This document shows, piece by piece, positions 36,070 to 45,891 of a stretch of 62,318 bases of DNA. Source of the DNA: Bacillota bacterium (GTDB lineage: Bacteria; Bacillota; Clostridia; Acetivibrionales; DSM-1351); NCBI GenBank assembly GCA_023391425.1, contig JAEWAX010000021.1:1-62318 (forward strand), given 5' to 3'. The notes beneath the pieces were generated by a model. It was not told the origin of the DNA. It was given only the letters and a program-made list of their open reading frames with translations, and searched no databases. The first letter of the stretch is position 1, and each line of letters begins with the position of its first letter. Position numbers and translations under genes: made by a program.

Positions 36070-37797
36070 TTACAAATATATATCTGAAAACTCAACATTA
36101 ATCCTATCTTCATAACATTCTGAGTCTATAATATATTGGGGACACTCTTTTAACTCCGTAATATCCATCTCCTTTATTGGAAGTTTTATTATAAATTCAC
36201 TCCCCTCTCCTGGTTTACTCTCTACGCTAATCGTTCCACCGTGCAATTCGACAAAAGACTTGACCAATGATAATCCAATACCACTTCCTTCATGGTCTCT
36301 AGACAATATATCATTAATCTGATTAAATCTTTCAAATATCATTCCTATTTTTTCATTTGGTATTCCTATTCCAGTATCTTTAACAGAAATGAAAACCTCC
36401 ATGTTCTTTTTATAAATACTTACAATAATTTTTCCATTTTTTCCTGTAAACTTAATGGCATTTGAAAGTAAGTTAAATAAAATTCTTTCAAATTTATTTT
36501 GATCTACAGATATTGTTTTCTCTTCTATATTTTTATTAAAAATTACATCTATGTTTTTTGCCTTAGCATATTGTGCAACAGACATAGTGATTTTCTCTAC
36601 AAGGCGTACAATATTTAAATTTTGCAGCTGTAGTGTCATAAACCCCACATCAACTTTCGTAACATCAATAATATTATTAATGAGTCTTAATAGTCTGCTG
36701 CAGTTTCTCTTTACGGTTTTTATATAATTAAAATAGAATCTTTTATCTATTTCCGAAGCATTAGCTAACTTCATTTCAAAAAGCTGTGTTGCACTTTGAA
36801 TAACTGTTATAGGCGTCCTCAACTCATGGCTTATATTGGCAATGAACGTATTTTTCGCATTATTAGCTCCCTCTGCTTGTAGCTTGGACTTTTCTAATTC
36901 TTTCATAATATTCTTACGCTCAGTAATGTCACGAACTACGATCATGTAACTGTCACTTTCTCCTATCGTTTCAGGTATTACCTTACTTATTTGTGCTGAA
37001 TACCACAGTTCTTTATTATTTATCATTAGTGAAAAATCCAAAGGCTGTATCTCATTTTCATCTTCAAGCCTTTGTATGGAATTCTCCAACAAAAGGCTTA
37101 CATTAGGCGGCAGTACTTCCCAGAAATTTTTTCCAATAAAATTCCTTATTAGCATATAACGCTCTTCACCTAAATGTTTATTACATGATGTAAATTTCTT
37201 TGAACCATCCAGAGTAAAAACAAAATCCTGCATCGAATTGAACAACCTGCTATATTTGCTATTAACACGAACATATTGTAGCTTTGTAATGCTGCTTTCA
37301 ACCAGCGTTAAAACAAGGCTTTTATAATACTCCATAATACTTTTAACTTTATCTCTCGAAAAAATTGGAACTTTTTTTAGTGCTGTAATATATTCGTCTT
37401 CATCAAATCCAAACTCATGTGCCTGCTGAATGAAAACTTCAATATTTACACGCTCATCTTCATAGAAGAACTGTCCTAACATGACAGATGCTATGTACTC
37501 TCCCTCAACAATAATAGGCACCGATACCTCTTGTAAATTATTCATACACTTATAGGCTATAAAATCACTATTGTTAAATTCTTTTGCAGCACATTGATCG
37601 CTTATTTTACAATACTTTAAACTTGAGGGATTAATTCTATGAAATTTGGTACAAATATCCTGCCAACCAGTAGATACAATTATATTACCTTCTGCATCAA
37701 TAATACCAACTGGAATCCCTGCTGCTGCATATAAATTATCCGCCATCGTTTGTAATGAATTTAAGTTGATTAGCTTTCCTAATGTCAATTTTTCCAT
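36070..37797 (-). CDS. PocR-type sensor histidine kinase
   Basis: A 575-residue cytoplasmic kinase without membrane helices. Domains in order: PocR ligand-binding domain (about 5-170, with GIPVGIIDAEGNIIVSTGWQ and the C-x-x-x-C-A region ISDQCAA), a PAS domain (about 190-300), HisKA with the phospho-acceptor in FIANISHELRTPIT, and HATPase with NLLSNAIKFT, DTGIGIP and GSGIGLSLVK. PocR domains sense small hydrocarbon derivatives such as 1,2-propanediol. No response regulator is adjacent, so it is an orphan. It lies directly after the DUF89 remnant. Confidence 0.88.
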   Translation of the reverse strand: MEKLTLGKLINLNSLQTMADNLYAAAGIPVGIIDAEGNIIVSTGWQDICTKFHRINPSSLKYCKISDQCAAKEFNNSDFIAYKCMNNLQEVSVPIIVEGEYIASVMLGQFFYEDERVNIEVFIQQAHEFGFDEDEYITALKKVPIFSRDKVKSIMEYYKSLVLTLVESSITKLQYVRVNSKYSRLFNSMQDFVFTLDGSKKFTSCNKHLGEERYMLIRNFIGKNFWEVLPPNVSLLLENSIQRLEDENEIQPLDFSLMINNKELWYSAQISKVIPETIGESDSYMIVVRDITERKNIMKELEKSKLQAEGANNAKNTFIANISHELRTPITVIQSATQLFEMKLANASEIDKRFYFNYIKTVKRNCSRLLRLINNIIDVTKVDVGFMTLQLQNLNIVRLVEKITMSVAQYAKAKNIDVIFNKNIEEKTISVDQNKFERILFNLLSNAIKFTGKNGKIIVSIYKKNMEVFISVKDTGIGIPNEKIGMIFERFNQINDILSRDHEGSGIGLSLVKSFVELHGGTISVESKPGEGSEFIIKLPIKEMDITELKECPQYIIDSECYEDRINVEFSDIYL

Positions 37798-38174
37798 CTA
37801 ATTCACCTCATTTATGTCATGATATATGTAGGATTGATAACATTTAATTATTTCTAGTCCACTAATTTTTTTGGCACAAACAATAGACATAATTTCAGCT
37901 CCAAGCATATTTGCTATAGGTCCACCTTTAGCCATGAATAGATAAAATATTCTATTTCTTTCTGCTTCACCTAAACTCTCAAAATTTTCTTGTCCTTTTG
38001 CAATCACAACATCTGCACTGTAGAATATTTTTGAATTTTTCGGATACTCTATCTAGTACAGTTCCTAATGAGCCATTACCAAACACCAGAAGATACTTTT
38101 ATATCTGGGAATTCTTTCTCGATATATTTTATAAATAATTTATTCAGGCATATTTCTCCGCAATTATCTTCCAT
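37798..38174 (-). pseudogene. DUF89 (damage-control phosphatase ARMT1-like) remnant
   Basis: Three pieces of a DUF89 protein can be read on the minus strand: DNCGEICLNKLFIKYIEKEF from an ATG at 38174, then FGNGSLGTVLDRVSEKF, then YSADVVIAKGQENFESLG to the end at 37798. The second and third pieces are in different frames and the segment that normally joins the first two (an ND-rich metal-site region) is missing. The N-terminal helical domain is also absent. The family is recognised from DNxGE and the ADVVIAKGQxNFESL motif. Confidence 0.7.
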
Positions 38175-38300
38175 TTTACTTTTTATTCATTATTAAGTCT
38201 ACTACAAATGGGAGCGTATTTCCACATATTAACTTATATTATGCAAAATAAATTAAATATTTGTTATTAAATATACCAGCACTTATTAGAAGTATTTACA

Positions 38301-38336
38301 TTTATTGACGAGAACGTTAAATATGTGGTAAAATAT
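38301..38336 (+). promoter_or_regulatory. Candidate promoter of the oxidoreductase gene
   Basis: TTGACG, an 18-base spacer and TAAAAT lie about 100 bases before the start codon. The match is fair, and an open but start-less frame also covers this stretch, so certainty is limited. Confidence 0.4.
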
Positions 38337-38438
38337 TCCCGTAAACCCGTGTTTATTGTGGTTAAAAAAGCAGTAAATGTTGATGACAACCTATTTGAGT
38401 TGTAATCTATAACGAATTTTATATCTGGAGGAATTGTA

Positions 38439-39473
38439 ATGTATAAAGACGACAATTTTCTGAAACTTGGAATCGTGGGCTGTGGAGAACACAGTCATGA
38501 GCATATGAAAGCTGCAAAAGATGTGCCAGGGGTTAAAATCATTGCCTGCTGTGACATTCAAGAGGAACGGGCAAGAGCCTGTGCACAGCAATATGGCTGT
38601 ACTAGCTATTATAGTGATCTTAAAACAATGCTTGAGTCAGAAAAATTTGATGGTATTATTCTATGCACATGGCCCATGCAACATCTTGAGCAGATTGAAA
38701 TCTGCCTAAAAAAAGGCATTAAAAATATACTATGTGAGAAATCGCTTACTCTGTCAGCACAAGAAGCAGTTGCAGTTGGGGATTTGGTCCAACAAAGCGG
38801 TGCATTTCTGATGGAGGGTTGTAAATACCGACACCACCCTGCCATCCGCAAGTTAGAACGCATTTTATCATATGGGGATATTGGTAAAATTGACAGCATA
38901 CGTGCGACCTTCAGCAATTATGAGCCCGAAGAATTGCAAAAGCAAGGTGCAGAACTTGACTGGCGCTATCGTAAAGATTGCGGAGGCGGCGTGCCATATG
39001 ACTGGATGAGCTATCTTGTCAATGCTTGTAATCATTTCAGTGGCAGTGTGCCAAAACGTGTCTTTGCAAGCGGCACCGAAAGTAAACAGTACAAGGTTAT
39101 TACCCGTCTTTTGGGAATGGTCGAATATGATAACGGCGTTGTCGCTTTCATAGAAAGCAGCAAAGAAGCAAACTTTAGTGAGGAACTGCAAATAACCTGT
39201 TCAAACGGCATTCTGCGTTTACCTATTGCATGGGGTATGTTTGGTGAGGTTAAAATAACACAAACACATCGCAAGCAGGATTGGGATTATATATTAACTG
39301 ATAGCTATGAGATTGAGGAAGCCAACGCCTTTACTCTTCAGCTACAAAACTTTGTAGATGTCATCCGCGGCATAGCGCAGCCTGTATTGCCGTTGCACCA
39401 ATCAATACAGAATGTGCAAGTTATTGAAGCGTTGGTTACCAGTCTTATGCAAGGGCGCATCGTCACACTGTAA
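38439..39473 (+). CDS. Gfo/Idh/MocA-family oxidoreductase
   Basis: A 344-residue NAD(P)-dependent dehydrogenase. The Rossmann start KLGIVGCGEHSHEHMKAAKD, the CEKSLTLS segment with the conserved Lys of the EKP-type motif (here CEKS), and the WRYRKDCGGGVPYDWMSY substrate region fit the family. Substrates are usually sugars, inositols or related polyols. TGGAGG precedes the ATG. Its base composition appears less AT-rich than the neighbours, which suggests transfer. It stands alone, followed by a palindromic element. Confidence 0.85.
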   Translation: MYKDDNFLKLGIVGCGEHSHEHMKAAKDVPGVKIIACCDIQEERARACAQQYGCTSYYSDLKTMLESEKFDGIILCTWPMQHLEQIEICLKKGIKNILCEKSLTLSAQEAVAVGDLVQQSGAFLMEGCKYRHHPAIRKLERILSYGDIGKIDSIRATFSNYEPEELQKQGAELDWRYRKDCGGGVPYDWMSYLVNACNHFSGSVPKRVFASGTESKQYKVITRLLGMVEYDNGVVAFIESSKEANFSEELQITCSNGILRLPIAWGMFGEVKITQTHRKQDWDYILTDSYEIEEANAFTLQLQNFVDVIRGIAQPVLPLHQSIQNVQVIEALVTSLMQGRIVTL

Positions 39474-39503
39474 AATGGAGTAAATACATCATTAAGTTGT
39501 ATT

Positions 39504-39634
39504 AGGGGCTGTTGCAAAAACTATATCTGATACAATATAGTTCAAAGATTGTATAAATTGTATAAATAGTACTTCCGTACTATTTATACAATAAGTTCTT
39601 CTCGTATATTGTATTTAGTTTTGAAATAGCCCCT
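39504..39634. mobile_element. MITE-like palindromic element with AGGGGCT ends
   Basis: The 131-bp element has terminal inverted repeats AGGGGCTGTTGCAAAA and AGGGGCTATTTCAAAA (reverse complement at the right end), a subterminal pair ATACAATATA/TATATTGTAT, and a central 16-bp perfect hairpin (39557-39572/39577-39592). It has no open frame. GGGGCTGTTGCAAAA-type ends are common in insertion sequences, so this is probably a non-autonomous derivative. No clear target duplication was seen. Confidence 0.55.
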
Positions 39635-39765
39635 TTAATTAAACATCAAATTAATAAAATACTTCCTTTAATCAAGTTTCTGTTGCACTCTACCTATCAT
39701 TCCACTTTTTAGGCAAATTTTGATTCCATGTGGATGTGTTGATGAATTTGTAATAAATTTGACAC

Positions 39766-41922
39766 CTATAGTTTATTCTTATATATAACAAACCTTATTG
39801 CTCCATAGGTTATTTGCTCAGGCAACACCTCTTTTATTGCTTTTAGCTTTCCAGTTCCAACACTTTTTATTGCCTCTAGGATTTGGGGTTCAAGCTCTTT
39901 TGGGAAAAAGCTTTCAGAATCAACTTTCATACCTTTTTCAAGACAATCTATCAAATGTCCTTCAATAGTGTTTGTTGAAAGTCCTCGTTCAGTTGCAATT
40001 TCATCAATACTTAGTCCGTCTTTATAAAGTTCGTAGGTTGCCAATCTTGTATCAATTTTAGGCTTAGCCGTTTTAGCAACATGTGCTGTTTTTAATTTCA
40101 TAGGTGTTTGATCATCAATCTCGAACTTATTTTCACCTATATAAGACTTAATGGCAGACATGAACTGCTCTCCATAATTCTCCAGCTTAAAGGCACCAAC
40201 ACCAGATACCATAAGCATATCTTCTTCACTGGTTGGACATTTCTTGCACATATCTTTAAGCGTTGCATCAGAAAAAATAACAAAAGGCGGCACATTCTGT
40301 TTGTCTGCAATTTTTTTACGAATAGCTCTGAGTATATCAAACAAACCATTATCAACAATAGTTTTCTCATTAACCACCGTCGCATTTTGCTTGCTGATTA
40401 CCCTCTTTATAGTAACTTTTTTGTTACCCCTTAGTACCTCTAAAGCATTTTTGTTTAATCTCAATACAGGATATTGGTCTCCGTATAAAGTTATGTAACC
40501 ATCTGCAACTAAGAATGATATTAGTTCTTTTATTGTTTCCTTTGAATAATCCTTCATTATTCCATAAGTGCTAAGTTTACCAAAACCCATTGTTCTAATT
40601 TTCTCAGTATTGCTACCTCGAAGGACATCCGCTACAACGACGCTTCCAAAACGCTCACCCATTCTTTTAATGCAGGACATAATCTTTTGGGCTTCAAGTG
40701 TAACATCTGTGCTATCAATATCGCTATTACAATTACCACAGTTACCACAATGCTCTGTAGTGTCTTTTTCCCCAAAGTAATCTAGAATATATGTTCTCAG
40801 ACATTTGTCAGTGTTGCAATAGGCAACAATTTCATTGAGCTTCTGATATTCTCCAGTTTTGTCGGTATCTTCGCTCCCATTTTCTATAAAAAGCTTATTT
40901 GTTATAATATCAGATGCAGAGTAGAAAAGTATGCACTCCGCTCTTTCACCATCACGGCCTGCCCTGCCTGCTTCCTGGTAATAGCTCTCCATATTTTTGG
41001 GCATATTATAATGAATTACAAAGGATATATTTGACTTATCAATTCCCATACCAAAAGCATTTGTGGCAATCATTATAGGAATACGGTCACGTATGAAATC
41101 CTCTTGGTTATTAGATCTCTCGCTTTCGGATAAGCCTGCATGATACCTTGTTGCTAAAAAACCCTTTTTATTTAGCTTTTCATTAATTGTCTCTACTGTC
41201 CTTCTTGTAGATGCATACACAATTCCTGATTTACCCTTAGCATTACTCAAATAATTAAGCAATTGGTCAAATTTGTTTTCTGGTTTTAACACCTCGAAAT
41301 ATAGATTTTCTCTGTCAAAGCCAGTTGTTAGAGAAAACGGCCTATCAAGTTTTAATAACTTTATTATATCGTCTTTAACTATTGGCGTCGCAGTCGCTGT
41401 AAAGGCAGCTAGTATTGGCCTTTTTGGTAACTTGCTCAACATTTTAGGGATTTCCTTATAGCTTGGACGAAAGTCGTGCCCCCATTGTGACACGCAGTGA
41501 GCCTCGTCAACTGCCACCATTGAAACCTTTATTGACTGTATGAGTTCCAAAAAACTATCTGTTTCTAACCTTTCAGGTGCTACATATATGAGCTTATACA
41601 TTCCTAACTTTGCATTTGCAACAACATCTCTGAATTCTATTATACTCAGTGAACTATTTATAAAAACTGCTTTAATACCAGTTTCACACAACGTGTCAAC
41701 TTGGTCCTTCATTAAAGATATAAGAGGTGAGATTACAATTGTTACGCCTTCAAACATAAGTGCAGGTATCTCGTAACAAATAGATTTTCCTGCCCCTGTT
41801 GGCATTATAGCTAAAACGTCACTTCCTTTTAGTATTTGTTCTATAATCTCACTTTGTCCATTCCTAAAATCATCATAGCCAAAATACTTTTTTAATAATT
41901 CATTAGACTGCATTTTGTTCAT
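39766..41922 (-). CDS. recQ: ATP-dependent DNA helicase RecQ
   Basis: The start at 41922 follows TTTGGAGGT; the ATG at 41934 lies before that site. The 718-residue helicase has MPTGAGKSICYE (Walker A), VDEAHCVSQWGHDFRPSY (DEAH box and motif IIa), SGIVYAST, QEAGRAGRDG (motif VI), the RQC zinc site (CLRTYILDYFG, HCGNCGNC), an HRDC domain (PPFVIFSDATLKDMC), and a C-terminal helix-turn-helix with LSIDEIATERGLSTNTI. It unwinds DNA 3' to 5' in recombination and repair. Length is normal for this longer form. Confidence 0.95.
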   Translation of the reverse strand: MNKMQSNELLKKYFGYDDFRNGQSEIIEQILKGSDVLAIMPTGAGKSICYEIPALMFEGVTIVISPLISLMKDQVDTLCETGIKAVFINSSLSIIEFRDVVANAKLGMYKLIYVAPERLETDSFLELIQSIKVSMVAVDEAHCVSQWGHDFRPSYKEIPKMLSKLPKRPILAAFTATATPIVKDDIIKLLKLDRPFSLTTGFDRENLYFEVLKPENKFDQLLNYLSNAKGKSGIVYASTRRTVETINEKLNKKGFLATRYHAGLSESERSNNQEDFIRDRIPIMIATNAFGMGIDKSNISFVIHYNMPKNMESYYQEAGRAGRDGERAECILFYSASDIITNKLFIENGSEDTDKTGEYQKLNEIVAYCNTDKCLRTYILDYFGEKDTTEHCGNCGNCNSDIDSTDVTLEAQKIMSCIKRMGERFGSVVVADVLRGSNTEKIRTMGFGKLSTYGIMKDYSKETIKELISFLVADGYITLYGDQYPVLRLNKNALEVLRGNKKVTIKRVISKQNATVVNEKTIVDNGLFDILRAIRKKIADKQNVPPFVIFSDATLKDMCKKCPTSEEDMLMVSGVGAFKLENYGEQFMSAIKSYIGENKFEIDDQTPMKLKTAHVAKTAKPKIDTRLATYELYKDGLSIDEIATERGLSTNTIEGHLIDCLEKGMKVDSESFFPKELEPQILEAIKSVGTGKLKAIKEVLPEQITYGAIRFVIYKNKL

Positions 41923-41970
41923 ATTTACCTCCAAATATATTAATAGTATAGCGGATATTTCGTTAATTTT

Positions 41971-42078
41971 AAAGAAGACTTAGCTCAGATGTAGTGTTCT
42001 GAGCTTAGCACTTTACAAGCATAAGTGCAACTAAGCTTCTACCGTCGCCTGTGGCTAGGCATAAGCTAAGTTTTCTTT
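41971..42078. repeat. Complete copy of a dispersed three-hairpin element
   Basis: The ends AAAGAAGACTTAGCT and (reverse complement at the right) AAAGAAAACTTAGCT match at 14 of 15 bases. Inside are three hairpins: AGCTCAGA/TCTGAGCT, CACTTTACAAGCATAAGTG, and AAGCTT/AAGCTA-type arms. Two partial copies lie at 22213-22407. No open frame. It looks like a small MITE or REP-like element. Confidence 0.6.
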
Positions 42079-42226
42079 ATCGCCCCCACAGAAAGATGAA
42101 GAATTAAACTTTTAATCTTATTGTTACACTTATCATATTTTTAAATATATTTACAATATATTTATATATGTGTAATATTATAATATAATTTGCCATTTAT
42201 ATATTGTAGATTAAAGGAGTGTCTGA

Positions 42227-44167
42227 ATGAAAAGAGAACTTATAAGGACTGATATTAGTAAATGTGAAGGTTGTAACTCCTGTGTATCAGCATGCCCTCA
42301 GACTTTTGCTAATAAAATCAGTAAAGATGAAAATGGAGATATAAAAATTTCTATTGTCACAGAAAACTGTGTTGCTTGTGGTGAATGTATAAAAGCTTGT
42401 CCCCACGATGCAAGATATTACGAAGATGATACTCAGGTTTTCTTGGATTCCTTAAAGAAAGGAAATGTAGGTATTATTGTGGCGCCCGCATTTATGCTCA
42501 ATTATCCAACTGAATATAAAAAAGTGTTTGCCTGGCTAAAAAGTAAGGGTGCATCTCAAATCTGGGATACTTCATTTGGTGCTGACATAACTACAGTATT
42601 ATATGTAAAAGCTGTAAAAGAAAACAAACTCAAAACTGTTATTGCTCAACCTTGCAGAACCGTCGTTGAAAGTATACAAAGGTACTATCCAAATCTTATT
42701 CCTTTTCTATGTCCTATTGGTAGTCCAATGCACTGCACAGCTGTTTATATGAGAAAAGAAGCACATTTCGGTGGTGAAATCTACGGATTATCTCCTTGTA
42801 TAAGCAAAACAGATGAATTTGAAGCTTACGGCACAATTAAAGGCAATATAACCTTTAAGAAACTCATTGAAATATATCGGAAAGAGACAAACGGTAATTT
42901 TTCTCAGGAAGCAGATTTTGATTCTCCCAATGCACTTGTAGGCTTTTGGTATCCTACTCCTGGAGGCCTTAAGGAATCAGTGGAGCAAGTGTTTGGAAAA
43001 GTTTTTCATATAAAAAGAGTTGAAGGACCCAATGTAATTCAAAAGTATTTAAGTGAAATAAATAAAGATAGTCATAGCCTTCCTCTTGTTATTGATATTC
43101 TCAATTGTACAGAGGGTTGTATGGTGGGTACTGGTACTGAATACATTGGTCAAAGCATACATAGTCTTCCATCAGAAGATAAAATGGATGCTGCTTTGAT
43201 AACCAAATCTAGTGACATATTAAAAACTAAAACTAACATATTTACGAAGACCTCTCCAAAAGATATAGTGAAGACGCTATATAATAAACTTAACGTTAGT
43301 GATTATATCGTCTCTTATCAAGATGAATCAAAGGAATTTTATAACTCTATAAATTTAGCCTCGAAAAATATAGAAACTGAATTTAAAGTTCTTCTTAAAG
43401 AAACTGAATTAGAAAAACATAAGAACTGTCCAGCTTGCGGATTTCACACTTGTGAAAATGCTGCTCTTGCAATGGCAATGGGTCAGAATGTTCCTGAGAG
43501 TTGTCGCGAATATTCTAGAAAGCAAGCGCATATTGAGCATAGCGCTGCAATTGCCGCAAAGGAAGAAGCACAAACAAGTGCCATTAGAGACAATGAGATT
43601 GCCAAAAATCTTAAAACATTTTCAGCCAATCTACAAATCAAAGTAAAAAATATAGATACTGTATTATCTGAAATTTCTACGGCTACTGACAGTAATACAA
43701 CTGACGTATCTGAAATAACAGAAAAGATGTCTTCTATTGGTGAGCTCTTAGGTAAAATTACTGGGAGTTTGGATGATATCAATTATAGCTTTGAACAATA
43801 TTCCAAGATGGGAGATACTATAATTAGCATAGCTGATCAAACTAATCTTTTAGCTTTAAATGCTCATATTGAAGCTGCTCGAGCTGGAGAAGCAGGTCGT
43901 GGGTTCGCTGTTGTATCAGATGAAATTGGTAAACTTGCTGATGAATCGAAAAAGGCTGTTGGTGAAACCCAAGGTAACTATGACAAATTAAAAGTAGCAC
44001 TATCGTTCATTAAAGCCTTAATAGCAGAGCTGAATAAATCTATTTCTGTAACTTTAGTGAATGTACAAAATGTACTTGCTTCCTCAGAAGAAACAAATGC
44101 GAGTTTGCAAGAAGTATCTGCGACAGTTGAACAAATTGTTCATGAAGCTGATCAAATGGAATTTTAA
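42227..44167 (+). CDS. Ferredoxin-[FeFe]-hydrogenase-like H domain fused to a chemoreceptor signalling domain
   Basis: A 646-residue protein without membrane helices. Order: two 4Fe-4S motifs (CEGCNSCVSACP at 13-24, CVACGECIKACP at 48-59); a hydrogenase large-subunit domain (about 70-335) with the H-cluster-type motifs AQPCRTVVESIQRYYP, LSPCISKTDE and ILNCTEGCMVGTG; an Fe-S motif CPACGFHTCENAA; then a methyl-accepting-chemotaxis signalling domain with ISIADQTNLLALNAHIEAAR at the hairpin tip and a short C-terminus. The four H-cluster Cys positions appear present (C in QPC, SPC, NC, GC). It matches sensory group C/D-like hydrogenases and likely reports H2 or redox state to the CheA/CheW array. 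The start ATG follows AAAGGAGTG. Confidence 0.88.
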   Translation: MKRELIRTDISKCEGCNSCVSACPQTFANKISKDENGDIKISIVTENCVACGECIKACPHDARYYEDDTQVFLDSLKKGNVGIIVAPAFMLNYPTEYKKVFAWLKSKGASQIWDTSFGADITTVLYVKAVKENKLKTVIAQPCRTVVESIQRYYPNLIPFLCPIGSPMHCTAVYMRKEAHFGGEIYGLSPCISKTDEFEAYGTIKGNITFKKLIEIYRKETNGNFSQEADFDSPNALVGFWYPTPGGLKESVEQVFGKVFHIKRVEGPNVIQKYLSEINKDSHSLPLVIDILNCTEGCMVGTGTEYIGQSIHSLPSEDKMDAALITKSSDILKTKTNIFTKTSPKDIVKTLYNKLNVSDYIVSYQDESKEFYNSINLASKNIETEFKVLLKETELEKHKNCPACGFHTCENAALAMAMGQNVPESCREYSRKQAHIEHSAAIAAKEEAQTSAIRDNEIAKNLKTFSANLQIKVKNIDTVLSEISTATDSNTTDVSEITEKMSSIGELLGKITGSLDDINYSFEQYSKMGDTIISIADQTNLLALNAHIEAARAGEAGRGFAVVSDEIGKLADESKKAVGETQGNYDKLKVALSFIKALIAELNKSISVTLVNVQNVLASSEETNASLQEVSATVEQIVHEADQMEF

Positions 44168-44247
44168 ACCGATAAGGACTAGATTTGAGTAGGAAGGGGC
44201 AGGTGCTAATGCGTCTGTCCCATATTTGAATTCCCTTACTCCACTTT

Positions 44248-44625
44248 CTATTTTAAAATATATCCTGCTAACACGCTTTGTACTTCATAAATGTTAAGGC
44301 TTTTATTAAATTGCTTTTGAATAGGTATCGTTGAACCTGAAAGCCAAATTTTCAATTCAGCATCCAAGTCAAAATGTCCCGCTGTTTCTATACTGAAATG
44401 AATTATATTTTTGTAGGGTATTGAATGATATTCAACCTTTTTTCCTGTTACTCCTTGTTTGTCCACTAATATTAATCTTTTATCTGTAAATATAAAAAGA
44501 TCGCGGATAAGCTTATATGCCTTTTCTATTTGTTCTCCATTGGCAAGAAGATGTCCTAATTCATTCTGAATATCCTGTATTTTAACCTCTGATGCATTAC
44601 CAAGTAAACCATCCATTAATCCCAT
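44248..44625 (-). CDS. Bacterial PH-domain protein
   Basis: The start at 44625 follows TGGAGGTAAATATT. The 125-residue protein begins MGLMDGLLGNASEV and has KLIRDLFIFTDKRLILVDKQG and KKVEYHSIPYKNIIHFSIETAG, the marks of the bPH_1/YvbH-like family of small PH-like proteins. Ligand and partner are unknown. It stands alone. Confidence 0.82.
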   Translation of the reverse strand: MGLMDGLLGNASEVKIQDIQNELGHLLANGEQIEKAYKLIRDLFIFTDKRLILVDKQGVTGKKVEYHSIPYKNIIHFSIETAGHFDLDAELKIWLSGSTIPIQKQFNKSLNIYEVQSVLAGYILK

Positions 44626-44771
44626 AATATTTACCTCCATTTATTTTTCTATTAACAACATAGAATTCACAACCCTATGTATATACCATTATCAGTTAGA
44701 TTCTTCTGTCTTAGGCTTACTGATATCATATCTTGTTGATAAACAGAGACAACAAACTATTATTTCCTTTA

Positions 44772-45611
44772 TTACCACATCATTTCAATGCCTTCATCTG
44801 TGATTTTAATAGCACCCTCTTTTAAAAGCCTTCCGACAGCTCTTTTAAAAGCAGCTTTACTTATATTAAATTCAGCTTTAATTTTTTCAGGAGAACTGCT
44901 ATCATTTAATTGAAGTTTACCATTATTCAATTTCAATCTGTCCATAATTTTTCGTGCATCGCCTTCTATTTCATTGTAGAACTCATTTCGGAGGCTTAAT
45001 TCAAGTTTTCCATCCTGTCTTACCTTTTTAACTCTTACTTCTACATTGTCACCTTTAGAATAACTGCCATATAGTTCCTTATTAGGAATCAAGCCCTGAT
45101 ACTTATTGTCTACAGCGACAAAAGCGCCTAGTTCTTTGCTAATGTCGTATATCGTTCCACGGACTCTATCTTTTTCCTTATATGGCGATTGATAACTTAG
45201 CATATCGTATACATTCATTGTTGCACATAATCTATTGCTACTGTCTATATACAAGCCCACTAAATATTTCTCACCTTCAATAACCTTTCCTGCTTGCTCC
45301 TTAAAAGGCAAAAGCAGGTCTTTCTCTAAACCCCAATCCAAAAATGCGCCTATACTTGTATTTTCTTTTACTTTTAATACAGCCAGTTCACCAACCGTAA
45401 GCATTGGCTTTCTTACCGTCGCTATTATTCTATCTTCAGAGTCTTTATAAACAAAAACCTCTATTTCATCGCCTACTTCAGTTCCTTCTGCCACTTGACT
45501 TTTGGGAAGTAAAATGTCGTCCCTGTCATTGCTGTTTTTTTCGTTCAGGTATAGCCCTATCTGAGTCTTTCTAATTACTTCTAATTTTTGAATTTCGCCT
45601 AATTTTATCAT
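44772..45611 (-). CDS. cvfB: CvfB/YitL-like S1 RNA-binding protein
   Basis: A 279-residue protein with three S1-like modules (QKLEVIRKTQIGLYLNEK, VKENTSIGAFLDWGLEKDLLLP, RVRGTIYDISKELGAFVAVD followed by GLIPNKELYG) and a C-terminal winged helix (AEFNISKAAFKRAVGRLLKEG). This is the CvfB family, RNA-binding regulators that influence virulence gene expression in staphylococci. Here it is monocistronic. AAGGGATTAT precedes the ATG. Confidence 0.85.
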   Translation of the reverse strand: MIKLGEIQKLEVIRKTQIGLYLNEKNSNDRDDILLPKSQVAEGTEVGDEIEVFVYKDSEDRIIATVRKPMLTVGELAVLKVKENTSIGAFLDWGLEKDLLLPFKEQAGKVIEGEKYLVGLYIDSSNRLCATMNVYDMLSYQSPYKEKDRVRGTIYDISKELGAFVAVDNKYQGLIPNKELYGSYSKGDNVEVRVKKVRQDGKLELSLRNEFYNEIEGDARKIMDRLKLNNGKLQLNDSSSPEKIKAEFNISKAAFKRAVGRLLKEGAIKITDEGIEMMW

Positions 45612-45891
45612 ATAATCCCTTATCTTAAATATTTATATATTATATATTCTCTGCTATTGAGCAATAATTATTACTTTAGGAATTCTAGTTCTAATGTGCT
45701 TTGGTATTATTATCTATTATTATAACGTTATTGTCATAAAAATACAATGTAACACTGTGTGAAGTTATTTAACCATGACTTCAAGATTTGCATCAATAAT
45801 AACGATATGGGGCTATTCCTATACAATAAGCCAATTCCGCAGCAGTCAACAAAGTAGCCATAATAATAGCACTAAAGGTTCAAAATCCTAG

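Noticed and set aside
38265..38402. Start-less plus-strand frame reading YQHLLEVFTFIDENVKYVV
   Set aside because: No start codon or ribosome binding site, and it overlaps a promoter-like sequence; could be a remnant but too weak to call.
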